Positions 7,009 to 14,360 are shown, counted from the stretch's first letter. The stretch is 15,746 nucleotides of DNA from CAWHOW01 sp050013795 (GCA_050013795.1 JBEKEO010000056.1:1-15746), one strand, 5' to 3'. The notes: a model not told the origin generated them from the letters alone. Numbers and translations are program-made.

Positions 7009-7164
7009 TCATTTTTTGTTGACAGCAGTGTGTTTGGCTTTTATTCTTTGATTGGTATTATTAATAATAATCGATTCCTGATTATCGTTTTTTGTAAAAA
7101 TTACCATTTTTATATTACTTGTAATTTCAGCAATCCTTATATTTATATCAGATATGTTTCCCAT
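7009..7164 (-). CDS. Possible small gene, 51 aa
   Basis: An open frame from ATG 7164 to TGA 7009-7011 encodes a 51-residue peptide beginning MGNISDINIRIAEITSNIKM and ending in a basic tail (QRIKAKHTAVNKK). It has amphipathic Ile-rich strands or helices, no signal peptide and no membrane segment. It sits in the otherwise empty 278-bp gap between the outer-membrane protein gene and the RDD gene, in the same direction. I do not recognise it. No ribosome-binding site is evident, which is normal in this phylum, so only conservation or ribosome profiling could confirm it. Outside this frame I see nothing in the gap. Confidence 0.35.
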   Translation of the reverse strand: MGNISDINIRIAEITSNIKMVIFTKNDNQESIIINNTNQRIKAKHTAVNKK

Positions 7165-7216
7165 TTTATTGTGTCTTGAACATCTTATTATATAGTTTCA
7201 TATTATTCTTAAAATA

Positions 7217-7831
7217 TTAATGAATAGCAATACCAATAGTCGAAACACCTGTTGAAATATCAAGGAAAACACCAATCTTTTTACTGATATGGTATTCAGT
7301 ACCTATATGTAGATCAAGAAACAAAGGACTTGCATTCCGGTAGTAATTTCTGTCGCCATCATAACCATTATCCCAATATGAATGTACTATTGCAAATCCC
7401 AATGAACCTGCTAAGTAAAAATCCCATTTTGTATTAGCATGGAGTAGTTGATTAAAATAATATGTGCCTTTAACGCCAATAGGTACAACTGTTTCGTGAT
7501 AATAATAAAATCTGTAAGGGTTATCATGATTACCCCAATAATATCCGTCTCTGTATGAATAAAAACTGATAAAAGGAGCCAATGTAAAATTCTTTACAAC
7601 ATCAAATTCATAATCGGCATGAAAAACAGGCATATCGTGTCCCACATATCCATAGTAACCTGAATATCCCCCAATGCCTAAACCTAAGTTCAATGTATTT
7701 CCGAATTTTTCCGAAGAATTATTAGGCGTTGTTTGTGTTGTTGTTGTAACTGTTGTAGTTGTTTGCTGAGCATAGATATTAATACTTAATATTAATAGGA
7801 AGAAAAGTGAAATGATGATTGTCTTTTTCAT
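7217..7831 (-). CDS. Outer-membrane beta-barrel protein
   Basis: Starting at ATG 7831 the gene encodes 204 residues; the longer in-frame start at 7864 would place 11 odd residues before a perfect signal peptide and is rejected. Residues 1-22 (MKKTIIISLFFLLILSINIYA) are a Sec signal peptide cut after the YAQ site. A Thr-rich linker (residues ~23-37) follows, then alternating aromatic strands such as LNLGLGIGGYSGYYGYVGH, FTLAPFISFYSYRDGYYWG, VPIGVKGTYYFNQ and KIGVFLDISTGVSTIGIAI. This pattern suits a small eight-stranded barrel of the OmpX/OmpW-like or 'outer membrane protein beta-barrel' type. No ligand or enzyme function can be named. The gene is first in a unit controlled by operator copy C, with a leader of about 30 nt. 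Confidence 0.82.
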   Translation of the reverse strand: MKKTIIISLFFLLILSINIYAQQTTTTVTTTTQTTPNNSSEKFGNTLNLGLGIGGYSGYYGYVGHDMPVFHADYEFDVVKNFTLAPFISFYSYRDGYYWGNHDNPYRFYYYHETVVPIGVKGTYYFNQLLHANTKWDFYLAGSLGFAIVHSYWDNGYDGDRNYYRNASPLFLDLHIGTEYHISKKIGVFLDISTGVSTIGIAIH

Positions 7832-7868
7832 AATTTTTTGTTTAAATGGTGAATGAATTTTCACAGAA

Positions 7869-7934
7869 CAAAGGTCTGTCCTTTAATTCGGGGAAGTGTT
7901 ACACAATTAAATGAAAAAGTTACATCATTCACAT
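7869..7934 (-). promoter_or_regulatory. Operator copy C with -7-like box, in front of the outer-membrane protein gene
   Basis: The reference copy of the element lies at 7898-7934: on the plus strand GTTACACAATTAAA and, 21 bp on, GTTACATCATTCACAT, an imperfect direct repeat with 10 of 14 matching positions. A -7-like box reading GACCTTTG on the minus strand (7869-7876) is 21 nt away, and ATG 7831 follows about 38 nt after the box. The spacing places the proximal half-site over the -33 region, the geometry of an activator that touches RNA polymerase. Confidence 0.72.
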
Positions 7935-7971
7935 ACTCGGCGGGGAGAACAAAAATAATGGGGAAAGGGAA

Positions 7972-8403
7972 TCACATCCTTTCCATATACCAGTTCAATG
8001 TCTTTTCCATTTTTCTGTAGCTAAAAATGGCAGTGATGATTTTTTGTAAACGAATGAAAGCTGTTTCGCTTTTTACTACATAATCAAAAGCACGGTGATG
8101 CATGCAGTTTATAGCTACTTCAATTTTATCCTGTCCGGATAACATCACTACGGGAATATCAGGATTATAAGCTTTTATTTTATCCAATGTTTCTATTCCA
8201 TTCATTGCTTTTTTATCAATACCATCAAGAAGGTAATCTAATATGATAACATCGGGGTTGTGTGATAAATTTGCCATGCACAGTTCGCCTGTTGCATATG
8301 TTTCAATAGCAAAATCAGCATGCTGGAGGAATTCAATTTCCAATGATTTTAAAAACACCGCATCGTCATCTACCAGGAAAAGTTTTATCTTTTCGTTATT
8401 CAT
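7972..8403 (-). CDS. Single-domain response regulator
   Basis: A 143-residue receiver (REC) protein without an output domain. The acidic pocket VDDD is at residues 11-14, the phospho-acceptor Asp56 in DVIILDYLLDG, the conserved Ser/Thr position in VMLSGQ (Ser89) and the Lys in YVVKSE (Lys111). A ~25-residue helical tail (IITAIFSYRKMEKTLNWYM) follows the domain and could mediate dimerisation or partner contact. Its ATG overlaps the 3' end of the hybrid kinase gene by 8 bp, so it is the natural phosphorelay partner of that kinase's HPt domain. Lacking a DNA-binding domain, it must act through a protein target or as a shuttle or phosphate sink. Confidence 0.92.
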   Translation of the reverse strand: MNNEKIKLFLVDDDAVFLKSLEIEFLQHADFAIETYATGELCMANLSHNPDVIILDYLLDGIDKKAMNGIETLDKIKAYNPDIPVVMLSGQDKIEVAINCMHHRAFDYVVKSETAFIRLQKIITAIFSYRKMEKTLNWYMERM

Positions 8404-11041
8404 TTTTAGTTTTTTTAATCCTGTTAAACTCTTCTCTTAATTCTATGCATGCCTGCGCACAAATGTTCCCGATCTGTAAAACCATATCAGGTATCCCATC
8501 TACCTGAAGCTGTGTGCTTGCATATTCCTGTACTTTTTTGGCCATATTTTCAAAATCTATACTAATACCTACTATTGAAAATGAAGGAATCATTTTATGT
8601 ACTGCCATATATAATGAATTCCAATCCTTATCAAGCAAACCTTGTTTCATTGCGTTAATCAGAGGAGGAGTTTGTTCCAGATAAAGTGAAATCATTTCCA
8701 TTATCAATTTTGGATCAGATTTCGTGGTATTATATAAATGAGTTAGGTCAATGCATTTTAACTTTTTATTTGTATCGTTTCCATTATTTTTTTCGTCATG
8801 AATCTCTATCTGTGTCGTTTTCTTAACCAACCCAATTATTTTATTATACAATAATCTTTCGTCAATGGGTTTTGCAATATAATCATTCATGCCAACAGAT
8901 TTACATTTTGCTAAGTCAACAGTAGTCACATCGGCAGTTAAAGCAATGATAGGAATTTTAGATTTTAATTTATTTCGGATATAATCCGTTGCTTCAAACC
9001 CATTCATTTCAGGCATCTGCAAATCCATTAAAATAATATCATAAGACTTTGTTTGCAGTTTTTCGATAGCTATTTTCCCATTAGCCGCAACATCTCGTTC
9101 AAAACCGAAATCATCCAATAGTGTTTTCATCAGTAATTGATTAAGCGCCATATCTTCAACCACCAGTACTTTTATATTTTTAATTTCTGTATCCATTTCC
9201 ACTGTTTCCATTTCTGATACAGCATCTTCAGTTGTTTTAAGAAAATTCAATATAAAACTAAAAGTGGAACCCTCTCCGGGTTTACTTTTTACACTAATAG
9301 ACCCGCCTTGCGGTTCTACCAGTTGTTTAACAATAGAAAGTCCTAATCCTGTTCCTCCATATAACCTTGAAGTTTCGCTGGATGCCTGCTGAAAATTTTC
9401 AAAAATACTGCTCAGTTTACTTTCCTCTATGCCAATCCCGGTATCCGAAACTGCAAATTCAATGGTTACTTTCTCTTCATCCTCATGCAACAAGTGGACA
9501 CTTACTGTAATTTTCCCCTTGGTTGTAAACTTTACCGCATTACTTACAAGATTTAAAATAATCTGGTGCAAACGCACAGGATCACCTACCAGTACATCAG
9601 GAATTTTATTGTCGTATTCTTTAATCAATTCTAAATTCTTTTCCTGAATTTTTGTTTCAAACAAATGGAGCATAGCGGATATAGATAAAGCCATTTTGAA
9701 TGGTGTTTGCTCAAAAGCCATTTTTCCCGCATCTACTTTTGCCAGGTCAAGTATGTCGTTAATGAGTACGATCAATGCATCGCCGCTCATTTTTATAGCT
9801 GTTAAATATTCTTTTTGTTTGGCTGTAAGATCTGTTTTCAATACCACTTTTGTAAATCCAATGATCGCATTCATTGGTGTGCGGATTTCATGACTCATGT
9901 TCGATAAAAATTGCTGTTTAGCTTTCACTGCAACCTCTGCTATTTGTGTAGCCTTTTCAGCTTTCCTTTTTGCTTCTTCTGCAATTTCTGTCGCCATCTC
10001 AGCCATCACTATCGCCTCTGTCATTTCTTTTTCAATTCTTTTTTGCTCGGTAATATCTCTTGCCACTACCACGGCACCAAGCACATTTCCTTTTTCATCT
10101 TTATATACAGATCCGTTAAACAATACATCAGTATTTTTGCCATCACATATGGTCAGCGGATAATCTGCCACGAAGCCTTTTGCAAATATCTCCCTGTAAA
10201 CTTCTCTGGCTTTTTGTTGATCGGTAAAATAATTAAAGAAGTCAGAACCTGTAAGTTTTTTACGCGTCAATTCGGTAATGTTAGCAAATGCATCATTCAT
10301 ATCCATGATTTTACCTCCGGTACTGATAGTAACTAAAGGATCGAAACTGGCTTCTATCAAACTCCTGGCATATTGAGCCGCTAGTTTTAAAGAATGACTT
10401 GATGCTTCAAGTTTTATATTTTCAGTTTCCCGTTTTTCTTTCTCTGCTTTTTGTATGGAAAGCTCATCTTTGATTTGCTCATACTTTTCTTTTTGTGCTT
10501 CAATTTGTACGTTTTTTAAATTAAGTTTTATTTCAGCACTTATTTTATTAATCTCGGTCTCACGTTCATGCAGCGCTCTTTTAATGACAGGTACCAAGCG
10601 ATCAAGATTACTTTTACGCACATAATCGGTAGCCCCGTTTATCAGAGTATTACTAACAGCGCCCTGGCCAATTGTTCCCGAAACAAGAATAAACGGTATA
10701 TGAGAAAATTTCTCTTTAGCAAACTTTAATGCTTCATCGCCCTTGTAGCCGGGCAGGTTGTAATCGCATAATATGATGTCGACTTTTTCAGTTTCCAGAA
10801 AATTTATAAAATCCTTTTCGTTATCAACAAAAAAATAATCATGCTCTATTCCTCCGCTTTCAATTAAGGAGCGAATCAATTCTGAATCTTTTAAAGAATC
10901 CTCAAGGTGTAATATTTTAATTCTATTATTCATAGTTGCATCCTTCAATAGCGCCTTTTTCCCCTTCTCTTCTTTTTTTAGGGCATGTTCTTTGCGGGCA
11001 ATAACCAACTCCTCATTATCCGCTTTTTTTATTTTCGCCAT
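8396..11041 (-). CDS. Hybrid sensor histidine kinase: REC-PAS-HisKA-HATPase-REC-HPt
   Basis: An 881-residue cytoplasmic kinase; no membrane segment is visible. Domains in order: a Lys-rich head (1-36), an N-terminal receiver (about 40-155; HLED, Asp93 in LCDYNLPG, Lys143), a charged coiled coil (~155-215), PAS (about 225-335; LIEASFDPLVTIS), a second coiled coil rich in Ala/Glu/Lys (~335-375), HisKA with His384 in NMSHEIRTPMNAI, an ATPase domain (N box LNLVSNAVKF, G1 DTGIGI, G2 GGTGLGLSI), a second receiver (Asp673 in LMDLQMPEMNG, Lys724) and a C-terminal HPt with His815 in AVHKMIPSFSIVG. A His384-Asp673-His815 relay can therefore run inside one chain and exit to the stand-alone receiver encoded next. 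Carrying a receiver at the N-terminus suggests an upstream kinase feeds in. A start at ATG 10933 (MNNRIKILHLED) is a possible alternative. Confidence 0.95.
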   Translation of the reverse strand: MAKIKKADNEELVIARKEHALKKEEKGKKALLKDATMNNRIKILHLEDSLKDSELIRSLIESGGIEHDYFFVDNEKDFINFLETEKVDIILCDYNLPGYKGDEALKFAKEKFSHIPFILVSGTIGQGAVSNTLINGATDYVRKSNLDRLVPVIKRALHERETEINKISAEIKLNLKNVQIEAQKEKYEQIKDELSIQKAEKEKRETENIKLEASSHSLKLAAQYARSLIEASFDPLVTISTGGKIMDMNDAFANITELTRKKLTGSDFFNYFTDQQKAREVYREIFAKGFVADYPLTICDGKNTDVLFNGSVYKDEKGNVLGAVVVARDITEQKRIEKEMTEAIVMAEMATEIAEEAKRKAEKATQIAEVAVKAKQQFLSNMSHEIRTPMNAIIGFTKVVLKTDLTAKQKEYLTAIKMSGDALIVLINDILDLAKVDAGKMAFEQTPFKMALSISAMLHLFETKIQEKNLELIKEYDNKIPDVLVGDPVRLHQIILNLVSNAVKFTTKGKITVSVHLLHEDEEKVTIEFAVSDTGIGIEESKLSSIFENFQQASSETSRLYGGTGLGLSIVKQLVEPQGGSISVKSKPGEGSTFSFILNFLKTTEDAVSEMETVEMDTEIKNIKVLVVEDMALNQLLMKTLLDDFGFERDVAANGKIAIEKLQTKSYDIILMDLQMPEMNGFEATDYIRNKLKSKIPIIALTADVTTVDLAKCKSVGMNDYIAKPIDERLLYNKIIGLVKKTTQIEIHDEKNNGNDTNKKLKCIDLTHLYNTTKSDPKLIMEMISLYLEQTPPLINAMKQGLLDKDWNSLYMAVHKMIPSFSIVGISIDFENMAKKVQEYASTQLQVDGIPDMVLQIGNICAQACIELREEFNRIKKTKNE

Positions 11042-11086
11042 ATCTTGATGATTTATTTATGACACTTTCGTATTAATTGTTCTACT

Positions 11087-11653
11087 TTAATTTCCAATTT
11101 CTTCAATCGGCCTTCTTGTTTTGTCATTTAATTGTTTAAAATGAGTTGGAGTAAGCCCCGTAACTTTTTTAAATTGATTGGATAAATGCGCAACGCTGCT
11201 GTAATTCATCTTCCATGCAATTTCCGTAATATTTAGCTCATCATAAATGATAAATTCTTTTACCCTTTCAATTTTATGTGAAATAATGAATTGCTCAATA
11301 CTGGTTCCTTGCGCTTCTGAAAATAAATTTGCCAGGTAAGTATAATTATGATTTAATTTTTCACTTAAATAATCTGAAAAGTTTACTTTGATCATTTCAT
11401 CTGTAAAATGAACCATTTCAATAATTGCATTTTTTATTTTTTCAATCAATACAGCCTTCTTGTCATCCATTAATTCAAATCCGGCATTGAGCAAAGCAAT
11501 TTTAAGTTGCTCCAGCTGCTCAGAAGAAAGGGTCTCCATGATCTCCACTTCACCTAAATCAACTATGATGAAATGCAATCCGAGTTTTTTCAACTCCTCT
11601 TTTACCGCAATTTTACAGCGGTTGCTCACCATGAATTTGATGTGTAATTTCAA
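11087..11653 (-). CDS. AraC-family regulator with HMA-like N-terminal domain
   Basis: I place the start at TTG 11653, giving 188 residues (MKLHIKFMVSNRC...), because the -7 box lies ~30 nt before it and homologues I recall open with 'MKLYIKNMVCNRC'; the ATG at 11632 would cut the first strand, and the ATG at 11719 would lie upstream of the promoter. Residues 1-70 resemble a heavy-metal-associated (HMA) ferredoxin-like fold, but the first Cys of the C-x-x-C metal site is Ser10 (S-N-R-C13). Residues ~85-180 hold the AraC DNA-binding domain: FSDYLSEKL, YLANLFSEAQG, ITEIAWKMNYSSVAHLSNQFKKVTGLTPTHFK. The kinase gene follows 45 bp downstream. It is preceded by its own copy of the operator and is the prime candidate for the factor that binds all four. 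Confidence 0.85.
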   Translation of the reverse strand: MKLHIKFMVSNRCKIAVKEELKKLGLHFIIVDLGEVEIMETLSSEQLEQLKIALLNAGFELMDDKKAVLIEKIKNAIIEMVHFTDEMIKVNFSDYLSEKLNHNYTYLANLFSEAQGTSIEQFIISHKIERVKEFIIYDELNITEIAWKMNYSSVAHLSNQFKKVTGLTPTHFKQLNDKTRRPIEEIGN

Positions 11654-11681
11654 AAATACTTCGCTTTTAAATGATAAAGTA

Positions 11682-11747
11682 CAAAAATACTGGGTTTGAT
11701 ATCTAAAACTGTTACACAATTAAAGTAAAAAGTTACATAATTCACAC
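11682..11747 (-). promoter_or_regulatory. Operator copy D with perfect -7 box, in front of the AraC-kinase-receiver operon
   Basis: The element at 11711-11747 differs from the copy at 7898 at only four positions (33 of 37 identical). On the minus strand a perfect -7 box TATTTTTG (TAnnTTTG) occupies 11682-11689, again exactly 21 nt from the element. The leader to TTG 11653 would be ~22 nt. This placement suggests autoregulation of the AraC-family gene. The ~200 bp between this element and the plus-strand promoter (11748-11960) contain nothing else I can identify. Confidence 0.72.
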
Positions 11748-11987
11748 ATTAAGCGAATCAATTTGCATAGAGCCAATATCAAAAATGAATGAAATCCTTT
11801 CCTAAGATCCAACGCAGGGTTATGCAGTGTTCATTATCAGTCGTTCGCAAATAATCACGCCAGCCCCTCACTGCCTTTGTTTTTTGTGTTAGCTTCAGGG
11901 GTATAAACAAGAGCGGTTAGCTAGGGATACGGGGATTTTGTAATACATAAATCGAGTTTTTGCATGTTAAGATTATTTAACATCATA

Positions 11988-12022
11988 TTTGGCACAGAGG
12001 CGAAAAAGTATCATTACTTTTG
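11988..12022 (+). promoter_or_regulatory. Bacteroidota-type promoter for the plus-strand exported protein
   Basis: A perfect -7 box TACTTTTG (TAnnTTTG) lies at 12015-12022, 25 nt before ATG 12048. A TTTG that could serve as the -33 box is at 11988-11991, but its 23-nt gap to the -7 box is a few bases longer than the usual ~19-21. Confidence 0.5.
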
Positions 12023-12047
12023 TATTATCATATTTAAACAACGAATT

Positions 12048-12476
12048 ATGAAAAAACTGTCAATATTTTTCTCGCTTGTAGTTTGTGTGTATTTTGTTGA
12101 TGTTTTACCGGCAACGGCACAAACCAATACAACAACTAATACCAAACCTGAAACAATCGCAGTGCCAAAAACAGAAACTCCCCAAACAGATAAAAAAGTA
12201 GTTTCAAAAGACGAGAAAACCCCGTCGCCTGAACAAAATAAGCCACAGGTAACACCTGCAAAAGCTACAACTTCTGCTGAAAATAAAAACATTGATACAA
12301 AAACAACCCCGGCTCCGGAAACTTCGAAAGCTAATCAACCGAAAGATGGTTCTGTAAAAACCGCTCATCCTAAAGTGCCCTTAAAAAGAGGCGTTGCTCA
12401 TCGTTCGGCAGAAATCAAAAAGCCCGAAGGCAAAACACCCCCAAAAAAGGAAGAAGACAATAGCAATAATAAATAG
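12048..12476 (+). CDS. Exported low-complexity Pro/Thr/Lys-rich protein
   Basis: The only plus-strand gene in the window. ATG 12048 gives 142 residues: a Sec signal peptide (MKKLSIFFSLVVCVYFVDVLPATAQ, cut near Ala24) followed by an entirely disordered chain of Thr, Pro, Lys, Glu, Asn and Gln with repeated TTPxPE/KTETP-like blocks and a strongly basic C-terminal third (KVPLKRGVAHRSAEIKKPEGK). An in-frame upstream ATG at 11964 would precede the promoter and is rejected. There is no lipobox Cys, TonB box or sorting domain. It probably stays in the periplasm or is released; the composition resembles cell-wall-spanning linkers, but no function can be given. Transcription ends at the hairpin 25 bp after its stop. 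Confidence 0.75.
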   Translation: MKKLSIFFSLVVCVYFVDVLPATAQTNTTTNTKPETIAVPKTETPQTDKKVVSKDEKTPSPEQNKPQVTPAKATTSAENKNIDTKTTPAPETSKANQPKDGSVKTAHPKVPLKRGVAHRSAEIKKPEGKTPPKKEEDNSNNK

Positions 12477-12500
12477 TTTAAAACAAGAAAATACAATAAG

Positions 12501-12527
12501 AACCCCGATAGATTGTCTGTCGGGGTT
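12501..12527. terminator. Bidirectional intrinsic terminator
   Basis: A 12-bp stem, AACCCCGATAGA pairing with TCTGTCGGGGTT (one T-G wobble), closes a 3-nt loop and is flanked by AAGA on the left and TCTTGTT on the right. It lies between the convergent exported-protein and DUF2141 genes and can serve both. Confidence 0.85.
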
Positions 12528-12560
12528 TCTTGTTGGTTGAAAGTAATTGTCCCCGCTATC

Positions 12561-12983
12561 CTAATAGATAGGCTTAATTGAGATGGTGGTATTGCCGCTG
12601 ACCAAAATCTTGCAGTCATCAAAAGAAGGCGCCATAATTGTTGGGGTTACATTATTTGAAAAGCCATATGGCTCGGTGGGTATTCCTAAAAAGTTCCTGT
12701 TGCATTCCCCGTCACAATTCACATCATGGAAAATAGCCACCGCATACCAACCTTTTGGAAGATTTGAAAAAGTGTAGGTAACAGTTGAACTCTTTACATT
12801 TACAATTGCCATTTTATATTCTTTGCCCTCATCAAGAAAAACATCACTGTTGTTATACAATGCGATATGTACCTGTCCTTTAATATCATTTATCGGAGTA
12901 ATCTTTACTGTAAGCTTTGATGTTTGTGATTTTGCAAAAGAATAAACCAAAATGACTGCCAATATGAATAATATCCTTTTCAT
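12561..12983 (-). CDS. DUF2141 family exported protein
   Basis: Encodes 140 residues with a Sec signal peptide (MKRILFILAVILVYSFAKSQ). The rest matches DUF2141 over its full length: LTVKITPINDIKGQVHIALYN, FSNLPKGWYAVAIFHDVNCDGECNRNFLGIPTEPYGFSNN, and a terminal ISIKPIY strand. The family's 'HDxNxNGxxDxNxxGxPxEgyGFSNn' signature is intact except that two Cys (NCDGEC) replace usual residues and could form a disulfide with the later DDCKI Cys or with each other. It should be a small Ig-like beta-sandwich in the periplasm or outer envelope; its function is unknown. A possible -7-like box (TACCTTTA, minus strand, 13010-13017) is 27 nt upstream. It converges with the plus-strand gene on the terminator at 12501. 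Confidence 0.88.
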   Translation of the reverse strand: MKRILFILAVILVYSFAKSQTSKLTVKITPINDIKGQVHIALYNNSDVFLDEGKEYKMAIVNVKSSTVTYTFSNLPKGWYAVAIFHDVNCDGECNRNFLGIPTEPYGFSNNVTPTIMAPSFDDCKILVSGNTTISIKPIY

Positions 12984-13112
12984 TCAATATTCATAAAGTT
13001 TTAGAAGGGTAAAGGTAATAAAAAATAATTTTCAGGTACGTAAAATCATCTTCGTTTGTTTAAGCAGTTATCGCTTTTGATCTGATGACAATTTTCCTGA
13101 AATCAATTAGAT

Positions 13113-14183
13113 TCATGGGATATTCAAAAACTTCTTTGGATTTGTAACGGCTATCTGTTGAAACAGATCTTCGCCTATGTATGCCCTGAAGTTTATATCA
13201 AATTCTTTTTCGGTGCCATCTACTTCAACCATATAGAAATCGGAACCGAACAAAAAATGTTCGCGCAGTTGCCGGTTGGTGGTCAACTGTACCTTGACCG
13301 ATGCCCACCAATCCTGGTTATACATGGAGTAGGCGCAATCCACATAAAGATTCGGATAAGTAAGCATCATTTGTTTTATGGTATCATCCCAGTTAAGTCC
13401 GCCCACATCATTAGGTTCGTTATTTCCTTTGCCGTAATGCGCAAGGCATATTTTAAGGTTGGGAAAATCATCCATCACCTGCTTATAACCTAAAGGGTGG
13501 GTGAAATAAGCGCATAAGGCTTTTTTGTTTTTAGCGTCATAATCAACAGGCATGGAGCATCCCTGTAATAGTTGTATCAGGTCGTCCTGGCTGCCTTTGA
13601 AATAAACAGGGTTGCCATCGGAACAATGTGCAATAACAGGCAGGTTGTGCGACTGGCAATACTCATAAACAGGGTAATAACGCTTATCGTAAGGGAAGGT
13701 GCCAAGGGGCGGGTAAAGCTTAAGCCCTTTGAATCCCCATTCTTCAATAGCCTGTTTGAATAAATTGAAACAGTTATCGCGCCGGCAATCAATATGGACA
13801 AAAGGAATTACATTATCAGGGTAGGCATCCCGCAGATCGCGCAACTCGGTTAATTGCTCTGTATAATCTCTGGGAACTTTCCCTGCTCCCATATATGCCA
13901 TGTCCATTGGAAGTATGATGAATTTTGTATCACCAGGATATTGAGCAAGGCAATTCTCGAAGATGGCTTTCTGACTGCCAAGTTTGCCAATAGTAACAAA
14001 CAGCACATAGCGGTCGAAACGGCCGTGTTTGCTGATGGGGTTCAGCCATTTCATTACAGTGGTAACAACGCTATAGCCAACTTTTGTGGACAAAACCTTT
14101 ACCAGCCACAAAGGAAGAAAGCGGGCGGGAACATCTTTATCCCCGCAAAACGTATGTATATGGGTGTTATAAAATGCTGGCAT
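13113..14183 (-). CDS. Amidohydrolase-family protein (metal-dependent TIM barrel)
   Basis: A 356-residue cytoplasmic enzyme of the amidohydrolase_2 type. Metal-site motifs are in the expected order: H8-x-H10 in NTHIHTF, a Lys in FKGLKLYPPLG (~175), His in PVIAHCSDG (~205), His in LKICLAHYGKG (~265) and the strand-8 Asp in LFGSDFYMV (~318). Members hydrolyse or decarboxylate cyclic or aromatic acids, but the substrate is not evident. A ~70-residue region after the HTHF motif (PLWLVKVLSTKVGYSVVTTVMK) is unusually hydrophobic and could be a lid or membrane-facing segment. The gene stands alone, with its own promoter at 14213 and a nested palindrome upstream. Its codon use is somewhat richer in G and C than that of the island below 12000. 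Confidence 0.85.
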   Translation of the reverse strand: MPAFYNTHIHTFCGDKDVPARFLPLWLVKVLSTKVGYSVVTTVMKWLNPISKHGRFDRYVLFVTIGKLGSQKAIFENCLAQYPGDTKFIILPMDMAYMGAGKVPRDYTEQLTELRDLRDAYPDNVIPFVHIDCRRDNCFNLFKQAIEEWGFKGLKLYPPLGTFPYDKRYYPVYEYCQSHNLPVIAHCSDGNPVYFKGSQDDLIQLLQGCSMPVDYDAKNKKALCAYFTHPLGYKQVMDDFPNLKICLAHYGKGNNEPNDVGGLNWDDTIKQMMLTYPNLYVDCAYSMYNQDWWASVKVQLTTNRQLREHFLFGSDFYMVEVDGTEKEFDINFRAYIGEDLFQQIAVTNPKKFLNIP

Positions 14184-14212
14184 GATGTTGGGTTTTTAAT
14201 TGATTATTTGTA

Positions 14213-14242
14213 CAAATATCTGAAATTTAATGTTTGATTCAA
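14213..14242 (-). promoter_or_regulatory. Bacteroidota-type promoter for the amidohydrolase gene
   Basis: On the minus strand a TTG (-33-like, 14240-14242) is separated by 19 nt from GATATTTG (14213-14220), which matches seven of eight bases of TAnnTTTG. The box lies 29 nt before ATG 14183. Confidence 0.5.
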
Positions 14243-14261
14243 TATATAAATCTACATTTTT

Positions 14262-14346
14262 ACTCATTCCTAAATCCCTTCTCTCCAAGCAGAGAAGGGA
14301 CTTTAAGGCGCCCCTCTTTGCCCGCAGAGAGGGGTTGGGGGTGAGT
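14262..14346. repeat. Nested GC-rich palindrome, dispersed-repeat type
   Basis: Two hairpins lie side by side: TCCCTTCTCT (14275-14284) pairs perfectly with AGAGAAGGGA (14291-14300), and CCCCTCT (14311-14317) with AGAGGGG (14328-14334). Outer arms ACTCA (14262-14266) and TGAGT (14342-14346) close the whole. Elements of this make-up (CTCACCCC...CCCTCTC...GAGAGGGG...GGGGTGAG) are scattered between genes in many Bacteroidota genomes, from what I recall. It may also act as a terminator for the 132-aa gene on the minus strand. Confidence 0.65.
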
Positions 14347-14360
14347 CAGAAAAAAGGAAT

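Noticed and set aside
9911..10336. A 141-codon plus-strand frame, Phe/Cys-rich
   Set aside because: It is antisense to the kinase's coiled coil and PAS region; the Phe/Cys/Leu richness mirrors Glu/Ala/Lys codons on the real strand.
11654..11719. N-terminal extension of the AraC gene from ATG 11719
   Set aside because: It would cover the perfect -7 box and part of operator copy D and adds residues not typical of the family; TTG 11653 fits better.
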